DNA of 64,000 nucleotides from Gambelia wislizenii (lineage: Eukaryota > Chordata > Lepidosauria > Squamata > Crotaphytidae), in NCBI GenBank assembly GCA_030847615.1, contig JAUMIR010000005.1:242954645-243018644 (forward strand), in the 5' to 3' direction. Positions within the stretch are counted from its first letter, which is position 1; each line of letters begins with the position of its first letter. Shown here one piece after another: positions 37,601 through 49,600 of this stretch. A program made the translations under genes and the position numbers. Below the pieces are notes generated by a model. That model was given only the letters and a program-made list of their open reading frames with translations, searched no databases and was not told where the DNA came from.

Positions 37601-40600
37601 TCTCTTCTGGGAACGCCAGAAATCAACCTGGCTGCCATGTTCTGGATTAGTTGAAGTTTCCGAGTCAAGCACAAGGGTAGCCCCATGTAGAGTGCATTAC
37701 AGAAATCCAGACGGGAGGTTACCAGTGCATTTATGGCTCAACCTCTGTTGCCTTTCTTCTCAGTCAGCCCAGGACCCTTGGGTAGGGGATCTGGTCTTTG
37801 GAGCAGAATTGTATAGTCTGTTCACCTTTGCTCTCATACCATCTGAAGATGAATTGTGTACAACACGGCCCTAACTGCATCACTTCCCCTGCATGAATTT
37901 TAAAACATTTTTGCCTCATGAAAACAGTGTTGTAGCTGGGGGTGGGGCCAGAGGGGGCGGTCTGCCCCAGGCGGCATTTTTTTGGGGGGGGTCAGCACTT
38001 TTCATGTGAGACATAATTTTATTTTTTGAAGATTTAAAAAGTTATTTCATACTGCTATGCATTTGCAGCATTTATGGTGATCTGAGCTGTATCAAAAACG
38101 CCCACCAGTCTGATGAGTGGTGATGGTGACTAAGCCTTAGATTGTTATACTGTAATTTGGTCTTGTTAAGTGCATGCACTTAACCTACGGCCCGAGGACC
38201 TCGCTGCCACGTCCATGCTTGCAAGGCCACGGCAGATGAATCTCTGGTTTAAAGGGTGAGGCCAGTTCTGTGCACGCTGCGCTCCACCAGAAAAATCCAT
38301 TGCACAGGCTCAAAGTGCATGCAATAGCTTTGGGTTTTTTTTTTACATCATCTTTATTTTTCTGAGGTGAGCATGCAGGTTACACAAAGTAACATTTTAA
38401 GGGATTTATTTCTCCCTGTTATTTCTTATTTATTTATTTATTTAAACTAATTTCCCTATGTGTTGTTTGACTTTTTGTAGTATTTTTTTCGGAGTATTGA
38501 GAGGGTGGCAAATGCTATAGCTACACCACCGTATGAAAAACTTCAGTTCCAAAGGGTAGCACCGAGATTTTTGTGTACTGTATTTTTTGTTTGGCCTAAT
38601 AAACACTATAAAGAAAGTTTTTAACTATCTTAATGAGTATGCTTTTAATTCTATTGGTACGTCAATGATATTTTAACATTTGTATGTTTTTTGTGACATG
38701 AAACTTTATCTGTGTCAGTTTTAATTTTTGTAAGCTCCCTTGGGTCCTAGGGCAAGAGGAAAGGTAGGATAAATAAATAGAATTTTAAAAATTACCACAC
38801 TGGGTGACCTTCGGCAGGCCACACTCTCTCAGCTGCAGAGAAAGGCAATGGCAATAAATCTTGCCAAGAAATCTTTTTGATAGGGTTGCCCTAAGTCCGA
38901 GTCCACTCGGAGGCACATAACAACCACCACATGGACATTCAATGACACAGCTAGTTATATCCTAACGACAGCTTGACTTTATTTGCCATTGTATTATAGG
39001 TTCTGGCTGTGGCAGTGTAGCAGTTCTGACAGAAGAAGGGAAGTTTGACACGGCTAATTATCCTGGCTTATACCCCAGTAGCACCAAATGCCATTGGTTC
39101 ATTGAAGCCCCAATGGGACATATCATAAAGGTAATAAAGAACAGTTATCTTGGTGGTTGTGCCTTATTTAGAGGAAGAGAGACCATCAACTGTCTAGAAA
39201 CATCTCTGTGTGTCAGGCGCTCACAAACTATCGCTGACCCAATGGACCCTCTCACCCATATCCTCAAAAAACTGACTTTGCTCATGCCTATGCCTGTGAT
39301 CATACTGTATAAACTGAAGTCATCTTTGGTGATGAATGGTGCTATCTTCTCTTTCAGCTGGAGTTTGAAGACTTTGCCATTGAAACCAGCCAGGATTGTA
39401 TTTATGATGCTGTTGCTGTCTATGATGACACAGAAGGGGAACATCAGATAGGTAATAACAGGTTTGGTTGGATGGAATATTTGTAACATGAATAAACAAG
39501 ATTCCGTACTGAGATATAATGATGCAATTGCAACGACGTATGTGTTTGAGATGGGTTTCAGTTTTGTTTTACTTCATTTTTGATAAGAAGTTAAACATTC
39601 AAACAAGCTGCTTTATCTTCATGATAGAAAGAATTTAAGATTTTATTTTAAAAAATTGAATGTGTATGAGACCAAAACAGAGTCATCCATCCAGTGCTAA
39701 TTTAAAAAAAATATTTGAGGCTGAATCCCTGCATATTCAACAATGTTAACGTTGAATTACGGTTGCCACCTCCCACCCACCCTGCCGCCCCGTAAAGCTT
39801 CCCATCTTAAATACCTATATAACAAACAGGTATTTGGTACTCTCCATGATGGGAATGGTTGGATGTGTTTAATTTGGCTAATACAAATGGAGAATAATTT
39901 TCTTCTAGCTTGCTTTTGATGAGTTTAGCAACTTTCTCATATTTATTCATATTTGGGATGGAAGGAACTTTGAGATTTACAGATCTGAATATGAGAGAAA
40001 GCAAAATTGATATTAAAATAGCATTACCTGCTAGTGCAGAATTTTTTTCTAACAATATCTCTTACCTGTTTTTCTTAGAACAAGGGTGGGAATCGTACAG
40101 CCCTCCAGATGTTGTTGGAGAACCAGTCCTGGTTGCTCTTGCCATCATAGTCAATGATGGGGGAGGTTGGCAGTTGCAGTCCCACAACACATGGAGCATG
40201 ACATGGTTCCTGACTTTGGGTCTTCAGATGTCATCTGAAATCCCATTGTTCCTGACCACTGTCCATGCTGTTTAGGGATGATGGGAACTGTAGCCCAACA
40301 CAATATCTTGGGCACCCTGTTACCTGAATTGCATGGAGTCCATGAGTATCCCACTAGTGTCCAAATACTACTATGGAGAATTTTTAATTAGCTCAAGATG
40401 GCAACAAGAGGCCAGGTAACTGTGGGATCTTTTAATCTATGTAGACTGGTAGTAACAGAGGAGACTCCAAGCCAGAATGTACAATTAATTTTTTTTTATT
40501 GGAAATTAATCTTAACAGCATTCATGCTAACACTCAGGCATCAAGCAATCACACAAGTTTATCGAAGAAAGTAGGAAATATTTGGATAGAGGAATAGATT

Positions 40601-43600
40601 GAGGGGATTGTGGGTTATACTATACCGATCAGAAGAGCAGAGATTGGTGCAGCAGAGGAGCTCAAAGTATCATTCTGAGGGTCACATAGCAGAGTGGCAG
40701 AGTGGATGGATGCAGAGAAGCTGTGCATACAGCTACACAAACTGTTGTGGGGACAAGAAGAAAGGGATCTGTGCATGATTTGGTGGTGTTTTAGGGTGAT
40801 ATTTATATTTGATATTTCCCCTGAAGTGATGGAGTTTAGAGTGGAATACAATGTTTCTAGAGATTCCCAAGACTTGACAAAGAGTTCTCCAGATGTGTTA
40901 ACAATCGTTGATGGGCTAGTCATTTGGAACTGAATGAGCACAGGCAACCTTCCATTGTGATATAGGAAAAAGAGGAAAAACACATTTTGTAGGCATTGAG
41001 TGCTCAGCTATCCTTGATGGGATTAGTGGATGACTCATCTCCAGGTGTTCTCAGAAAGAACTCTGACCTGGGTATGACCTGCTTGAGGAATTTCCAAGGC
41101 CCCTCCTTAGCTTGTGCATCTCCAGCCTCACTATCTGGGGAGTCTCTTTTTGACTTGCCAACCACATGGTGGACCATAGCCACATTATTAAATATTCCCA
41201 ATTATGGGTTATTGAAAAAGGTGGGAGAAAGTAACAACCCAGTGTTGGAGAAAGGCTACCTTAGAGATAGCTTTCAAATCAGCCTCTCTTCATTGCTTCT
41301 CCTTAACTAGCAGCAACACAAACACTGAAAAAAGGACCTTGGATGGTGGTGTTTGTGTCATCTGGCTTAGTTGTTTCCCCCCAGAACCTAAAATTGTACC
41401 GTTTTTTTAAAGTCCTCCTCACCCTATGGTATGCTACCCCATTTCCAGTTAGCCACTGGTTTCAAATTGTCTGATTTTAGCTAATAAATGATTTAATATA
41501 CTGTATATTTTTAGTCTTTAAAAATTGTTGCTGTTGATTTGTTAAAATTGATTTCATTGCAAGCCACCCTGAGATGTTTAGATGGGATAGAAATATTTTG
41601 ATAAACAAATAAAAGGGGGGCTTATTCAGCAGGGAAAGGCAAGCAAATAGTCAGTGGAAAGAGTGCTGGAAATAAACTGAGTGCACACAGAAATGGAAGG
41701 GTGTCACTAAGACTATAGACTCAGAATCTTAGAGCTGGAAAAGACCACAAGGGCCATCTAGTCCAACCCCCTGCCTTGCAGGAATATACAAAGCACTTCT
41801 GATAGATGGCCATCCAGCCTCTGTTTAAAAACCTCCAAAGAAGGAAGACTCCACCACACTCCCAAGTCAGTGTATTACACTGTCTAACAGCTTTTACTGT
41901 CAGGAAGTTCTTCCTAATGTTTAGGAGGATTCTCTTTTTCTGGAGCTGCTTCTGCCCCGGAACTGGAACTGGCACAAAGTGGGTGATACAGAGATTGGTG
42001 CTTTCAGGGAAAAACTCTTCAGTGGAGAAGTACAACAAAGCTGTTTTGTGATAATAGCAACTTCTCTTTTCTTCCCACAGCTCTCCTTTGTGGCTTCTCA
42101 ATTCCTTCCCCAGTTTGGAGCACTGGAAGCATCATGCTCATCCACTTTGAGAGTGATGAGGAGAATAACTTCAGAGGATTCAAGGCCAAGTTTGCCTTTA
42201 TTCCCTCAGGCTGGCCAGGTCATGCTGTCCTTGAGTGTATCTATAATACAGTGTTACAGCAGTATAATAGCACATATTATGTCTTCATTTTGAGGTATTT
42301 AGCCATCTCACTATTCCGAGGGCACTAGATCTTGTCTGATCTGGGAAGCTAAACAGGGTTGGGCCTGGTTAGTACTTGAAAGAAAGATAATCAGGAAATA
42401 CCAGGCATATACTGGTAGGCTATACTCAGAGGAAGGAATTGGCAAACCACCTCTGGGTATTCCCTGCTTAAGAAAACACTATGAAATTCATGGGGTCACC
42501 ATAGGTTGACAGGTGACTTGAAGGCACATGCTTTAGTGTTACATAGAATTCTCTGCTACAGAGCTCTAGTGTTACAGGGAATCCTGGGATGCATTTCTCT
42601 GGTCATGTCGTGTAACTGTTTCAGGTGGCAAGACAACACACCGTGACCTAGTCACTTCTTCACACTGCTATGCTGTCATTCCTAGGGAAAACAAGTAGAT
42701 AGGAAGGTTTAGGAGGGAGACTGGGAGGTGGCAGGGAAGGATTGTGTCACTGGAAACTGAATATGAGCTTTATTTATTCCCTGCAGAAGCACCTAAAACT
42801 GAATTTGCAGGACACCTTGTCTTGCAGACATCTGATCCAAAGAGCATCCCTCTGGGTAAGCAAGGTTGTGAAATAGTAGTAGTTCTAGTAACGCTAATGA
42901 TTCTAGCATCAGTGGATTGGCAATGTGAATGCAAAACCAACCCTGGCTGTAATGAATGTTTGCATCAGAAATATCTCTTTAATCCATTGGCAAATGGTCC
43001 TAGAGAGGTTCCAACGCAGTTTGATATAGTCATCCTTTATTTATTTATTTAGTGCCATTAATGTACCTGACACTTTACAACAACCAAAAACAGTGGGTCC
43101 TGGCTAAGGTATACAGTCTAAAATATGTGTATACACATACAGCTACAAAAGGAAAGAAGGAATAATAAAATATAAAACTACACAATACACTTGCAAAACA
43201 AATTATCCAGATAAAATGTAAAAATACAGTAAAGGGGAAAAGAGGAAGAGATATGTTCTCCTTGTACCACATTAAATGACCAACCAACCTGAGAGATAAG
43301 ATGGGAACCAGCTGAGGATTGAATCAGTAAACCTTAAGTAAACTAAAGAGCATGATCAACTATGTCAAGGGCTGCAGAAAGATCAAGGGGAATAAGGACT
43401 AAATATAGGCCTTTTGACTTGGCCTGAAGGAGATCATCTGTGATCTTTGTAAGAGCTGTCTCCATAGAGTGTAAAGGGTGAAACCCAGATTGGAAAAGAT
43501 CCATTACAGAAATGTGTGAGAGAAAGTTGAGGCAATGTACCTAAACAGCACGTTCTAAAACTTTTGAGAGGAAATGCAACAGTGAAACAGGGCAATAATT

Positions 43601-46600
43601 AGAAAGAGAAGGTGGATCAGGTGAACGCTTCTTAAGAATTGGAGAAACAGTAGCATGTTTAAACTCGGAAACAAATTAACCAGTAGAAAGGGACAGATTA
43701 ATAATATGGAGAAGAGAAGGACAAATGGCAGGGGCAACAGTAATTAAGAAGTGAGGAGGAATGGGATTTAGACAGCAGGTAGAAAGATTCAAAAACAACA
43801 GTTTGGATAGTTCACCTAACAAGATGAGGGAAAGTAGAAAATGCAAAACAGACATTTGATATGTTGGTAATGAGGAAGATTCAGGAGCAGCAAGATCAGA
43901 ACAGATAGTTTCAATTTTAATATTAAACAAAGCTGCAAAATCATCTGTGAAGAATAATGGAGGAAGAGGTAGAGGAGATAGCTTTAACAGAGAAAGGTAG
44001 AAAAGAGGCACTGTGGGTACCATGAGTTAGCATTAATAAATAAAGCATACTATTTCTGTTTGGCCAATGCGATACCACAAGAGAAAGAAGAAATAATGAA
44101 TTTATAATGAATGTTGTCTGCCCACTCCCTAATCTTCCTCCACAAACGTTCAGCTGCATAAGAGCAGGAACAAAGATACCGTAAGATGAGGCTGAGATTT
44201 GGTGGAAGGGACCAAACATGTTGACTAAGGGGCAAAACTATCAAGGGTTGAAGATAAAGTTGAGTTGAGTAAAGAAACAGCTGAATACCAGGAACCAACA
44301 GAATTAAAGGAAAACAGAGAAGAGACCAATGCTTGTGAATTCACAGAATGAAGCTCTCGAAAGGAGCGTGCAATAGAATACTTAATGGAATGTATATTTA
44401 TTATGGAATATTATATAATATAATATTTACATTAATTATAATTGAGTATACTTATTATATTATATTATTTATATAATAAATATAATTATGGGATATAAAA
44501 TGCTTTATGGACATCATTGAAGAAAGCAATACAATTTAATTTTGGAAAATTAAATTGCAGAGCTTGGAAACATTACTTTTTGGACTACAGCTCTCAGTAT
44601 CCTTCCATGCTAGCAGGCTGGGGGATTTTAGAAGTTACAATCCTGCAAAGTAACATTTCCAATCTTCAATTATTAGTTTTAGATAAGAGCTTTTAGAATT
44701 AGATGTGGGGGTTGTTGTGCATGCGTATGTGTGTGCACAAACCCTGGAGAACAATTTCAGAAGGTTGTAATAAGCTGAGTTTCACCTTGTACTAACACCT
44801 TGTACCTACCTTCCACTGCCAACAGAATAGTGCATAATTTTGAACATGGCCATTGGAGTTGCAATACAAAACATTCTGGAGAGCACTGGTTGCCATGCTG
44901 CCTGAGGATGATTGGCTGTTGTAGTCCAATGCTTTCTGGAAAGGGCCAGTTTGATGGGACCGTGATATAGGTTGGCCCTCCAGTTCCAACCCTTGGACTC
45001 CAATCTCTGCCTGGATGTGGTACTTGGGTCTCAGGGTGACTGCAGTTCTGGATAAGTGGCTGTGTTGATCAGTGAGTTCAGTGTGGTCAAGCATGCCAGT
45101 TCTCCCTTTCAATTCCTAAATGAAAACAGTCAGACATGGTTGTAGAAAATAAACCAGTAAAGATTTGTTATGTAACAAGTACGTTAAAAATGAACACTCT
45201 GAACTCTATCCACATTCCCAGCTCTCGAAATCTCCCCCCACCCCACCCCCGCCACAGCATTCACAGCTTGCCCTGCTTCTGGCTTCACAGCCAGGCTCAC
45301 AAAAAGCCAGTACAGAATCTGAATGGTTTTTAGCCTACATTCCAGTTTCAGAGTGGGGTGGCCAAGCTCCATCTTGCTACTGCAACTTATGCTTTATCTG
45401 AGAAATGTGAAACTGGAGAGATCCCTTTAGGGTTTGAACTCTTCTTGTCTTGCAGATGTTTGTGGTTCTCCCCCTTTTGGTCCTCAGTGGCTGTCTACAC
45501 ACATTGTTGGGGGAGAAGAAGCTTGTCCCCACTGCTGGCCGTGGCATATAGGTTTGCACTTCCTGGGTGACTACCAGTGTGGGGGTGTCATCATTGGCTC
45601 CAAGTGGGTGCTCACAGCAGCTCACTGTGTACAGATGTAAGTTAACCAGTCTGGCAAAATGCCCTTGTTGTCATGTAAGCTCAAAGGATGCTCTAAATGC
45701 AATGAATAGGGTTGATGAGTATAGATCTTACAGAAAGCTTGAGATCAAATTCTTGGGAGGCTATGAAACATTCTTGGAGATCTGTGACTTAATGGGCACC
45801 AGAGCTTAGAAACGTTGCTCTTGGACTACAAATGCCAGAGTTCTTCAACAGCACTGCCAGGCAAGGAGGGGGATTTGGGGAGTTGTAGTCTGAAAGTAAT
45901 GTTTCCAAGGTCTGATCTACCCTGCAGAGGTCAATGTCAGGAACTCTGGCTGTGAAATAACCTTTAAAAACCCAACAAACCTGAAACAGGCATGTTTCTT
46001 CCACTCCATCTCTGTCTGAGGGATTTGAAAGTCCATTGCCATTTGGCAGCTACTCTTTGTCTAAAGAGTTCACTAGAGTCCACTAGCTTGTTCACCTGAC
46101 CTTCCAAATTCATGGGCATTGGTGCTGTCCTAACAAGCAGGCATAATGTCAAATAATCTGTGGCATAGGATTTTAGAATAATTGACACAGGAAAATAAAC
46201 ACGTGGCTTTGTAAACTTTTAGGCTATTTATTTACAATAGCAAATTAGTAGCACACAAAGTTCCCTTTGGATGAACATAGATTTCTCAGTTTAGGCACAT
46301 TCCCATCTTAATCTTTACATTGCATTTAAGGAATCAAACATCTCACATCATATTGGAGCATCATATTCATCTCAGGAAATATCACAAAGAGGCAGCCACA
46401 TAGACTTATAGTACATTAGTAAGGAATTAAGCATCTTATACAGCTTTATAGTCCCTTAGTTGAACAGGGATTTGAATGTATAGAATTCCTCAACAGATAT
46501 AATACCTGTTGAGGAATTCTATACATATGAAACAGACATCTGTGGAGAAAACCACACATTTCCACAGGCATCGGAAAATAGAAGTCTCTGGTATACATTT

Positions 46601-49600
46601 CTATAATGGGCATCTTTCTAATAGCTTAACTGTCACCAGCATTATCAGATATGGTACTTATTTTAGGAACAGCCTAGTAGGTGGCTGTGAGAAACAGCTG
46701 TAGCTGCAACAGTAGAAGCTGTTGCAAACTGCTCCCCTTCTCTCTCTTTTGAACCTGTTTTTATACTATCCGAAGCTCCTCCTGTCTGTTCATCTCTATC
46801 TATCAGGAGTAACTGTTCACTGGTCATCTGTTATCAGCCAAGTAGTGACCATTTTTACTGGTCTTTTGTCCTTATCCAGTTAGATAAGGCATGTAATAAT
46901 TTGTTTGTTCAAGATCACCCATCATCCAGTTGGAAATTAGGTTTTATTGGTCTTTTGTAGAAGGCCACAACTCATCCAATCACCTAAGACTTTGGTGGGC
47001 TGTCAAAAGGCCAGTTAATCATTACCTGGTCACTGTTATTCTGTTTACCTGCCATCAGATGTATGATTCAGCAAGATTTTGGATTATTGAACCAATTAAG
47101 TGTACCTTTTCAGTTTTCCACGTGTATTTTTCTGTTTTGTCTAGACTTTCCTATTATTTACTTATATGACTGAATGCTCAGAACTGGCTTCATTATATGT
47201 TGTTAACTCTGTGAAGACACCAGTCACGGTGTACATTTATTGCCATTTTTCTTACAACGTAGAGGCCTCAGGGCCTTAAGTTTTGCAAAATAGATACAAA
47301 ATGTAGCATTCAGCCTATAACATTAGTACTGTGTACTGGAATGAGAAATGCAAGATTCATTGTGATGCAAGCTTTTGCCTTTTCTAGATCAAAAGATGTC
47401 TCACATTGGACTGTTGTTGCAGGAGATCATGACAGAATCCTGAAGGAACCAACTGAGCAGGTAGAACCAAGAGGTTTTACAACAGTGCTGCCTTTCTTTC
47501 CCCTTCGCCTTAGCTCAGCACATGTGGAAGGTTACAAATTCAGCTCCTTGCCTCTCCTCTTAGAGCTGGGAGAGACTATTGTGTGAAGCCCTGGAGTGCT
47601 GTTACCCCAACCCCCAGGGTCCAGTCCAAAACATTACTTGCTGCCTTAGGTGAAGGAGAAAATGGCATCCTGTCTTGTTTCTTGCATGGAAGAAAGCTAG
47701 ACCGGAAGTTAACAGGACAATATCCTTCACAACACCTGAGGCAGCAGGCTGGTTTAGGGGTGCAGGACAGACATTGTGACATATGCTGCTTTTCTTCTTT
47801 AGCAGATGGGAATGGATTGGGTGACTTGAGAATAACAACTGGTGGGGCTTTACTGTGAGGAACAGTTTCCTCACTCGGCCTAATGGGAATCCTGGCCTTG
47901 GCCTTCCAGATGTCTTGGACTATAGCCATTGTGGGTTTGTTATCATGGCCAGGAAAAGGTTGACAGCATTGGGGAAAGAGGAAATCAGCAAGGGTTTTCT
48001 AGGAGAGGGGAAGAGTCAGAGCAGCTCTATAAAACCCTGGGGCCATGAATTGTGTGCTACTGCTATAAACAGAAAACCATCAAGGAAGGACCATCTAGCT
48101 CAATGTTTCCCAGGCTACCTTGCTAAGAAAATTCTATGATAGTTTTGCCTCAGAGTTCCCATAAATCAGAAACAATTTGACGGCACACAGCAGCAACAAC
48201 TCCCACTTTGAGCTGGAATAAAGCATTCTGTTCTTTGCTGTTGTCATGTGCCTTCAAGTCAAGTCCAACTTATGACAACCCTCTCATAGGGTTTTCTTGG
48301 CAAGATTTAGTCAGAGGAGGTTTGCCATTGCCTTCCTCTGAGGGTGAGAGAACGTGATTTATTGAAGGTCAGCCAGTGGCTTTACTTAGCTGAGCAGGGA
48401 TTTGAACCCTAGTCTCCCAGATTCCTAATCCAACACTCAAGCCACTACACCATGCTGTCTCTCCATCACTTTTGCTGTAAGTTTACACCAAGTAATTCTA
48501 GCCTACTGAGGGCCATATATCCATAGGAGTTATCTCTCAAAGTGAGAAGTCAATAGTCAAAAGTGTGTGCAGCTACCCGTTCTCTCTCCTTTTGCCACCT
48601 TCTCTTTTTTCTTTATTCTCAGCACACTCTTCTGGGAGGGGCAGATTATACTTAACAAAAGTCTAAACGGATGCCTTGTTTAGGAGTTTTCAAACTGGGC
48701 CACAAACTAAAACCCTAACCCCCTGGACTATAGGTCCACACTGAGGTTAAAGGGTGAGTGGGTCATTGAGATAAGATTCTGAACATAATGTCTGAAGGTG
48801 CAGGATTGAGGTGATTACAATTGACATGGGTAAACAGACAAGAAAGGGAACTAGGAGCAAAGGTGAATTTTACCCAGTTACGCAGTGGAAGGGGTGGGGA
48901 AGAGCAAGGACTATTGAAGTGATTATGATCTTGGAAGCCACATAGCCTTTCAGAGTTATTATTGTAGCAATTTTAATCATTTTTAACTTTTGCTGTTGTA
49001 TTTTTAATTTTTTTTTAAAAAAGTATGTGTTGCAAGCTGCCTTGGGTCCCATTCTGGGAGAATGGTGGCATATTCATAATAAATAAATAAATAAATGGGG
49101 AAAGTTGGAGAGTGCTTCTCTCTTGGTAGGCTGCTAAAGCTGTTGACTGGCTCCTCTTCATGCAGGTGAGAAGAGTAAAAACCATTATAACGCATCAAGA
49201 CTTCAACATCACAAGTTACCATTCTGATATAGCACTGGTCCAATTACAATCTCCTGTCTCCTACAATGCTGTTGTGAGACCAATATGCTTGCCCAACTCC
49301 TCTGAACCTTTGTCTTCCTCCCTACTTTGCACTGTGACTGGCTGGGGGAATATCCAAGAAGGTAAGTTAGTTTTTCTCTGTTGAATTCAATAGCTGTTTC
49401 CTTATAGCAGGGGTAAGCAACTGTGCTGGGATCCAATTTCACTCCCACCTCCAAGCTGCATATGCACATTTTGGGCATCACTTCCAGTTTTTCTTTCAGC
49501 CAATTTTAAACTTTTTTTTTTTTTTGCGGGTGTGTGTGTGTGCTATATTTGAGGGTAGGTTTTTTTTGCTATTTTTAGCTTTTGGGGTGTATGTTTTTGG

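Noticed and set aside
47576..48139. Cluster of open frames on both strands in OVCH1 intron 17
   Set aside because: No recognisable protein features; not compatible with OVCH1 splice phases (exon 17 ends and exon 18 starts in phase 0, already joining cleanly).
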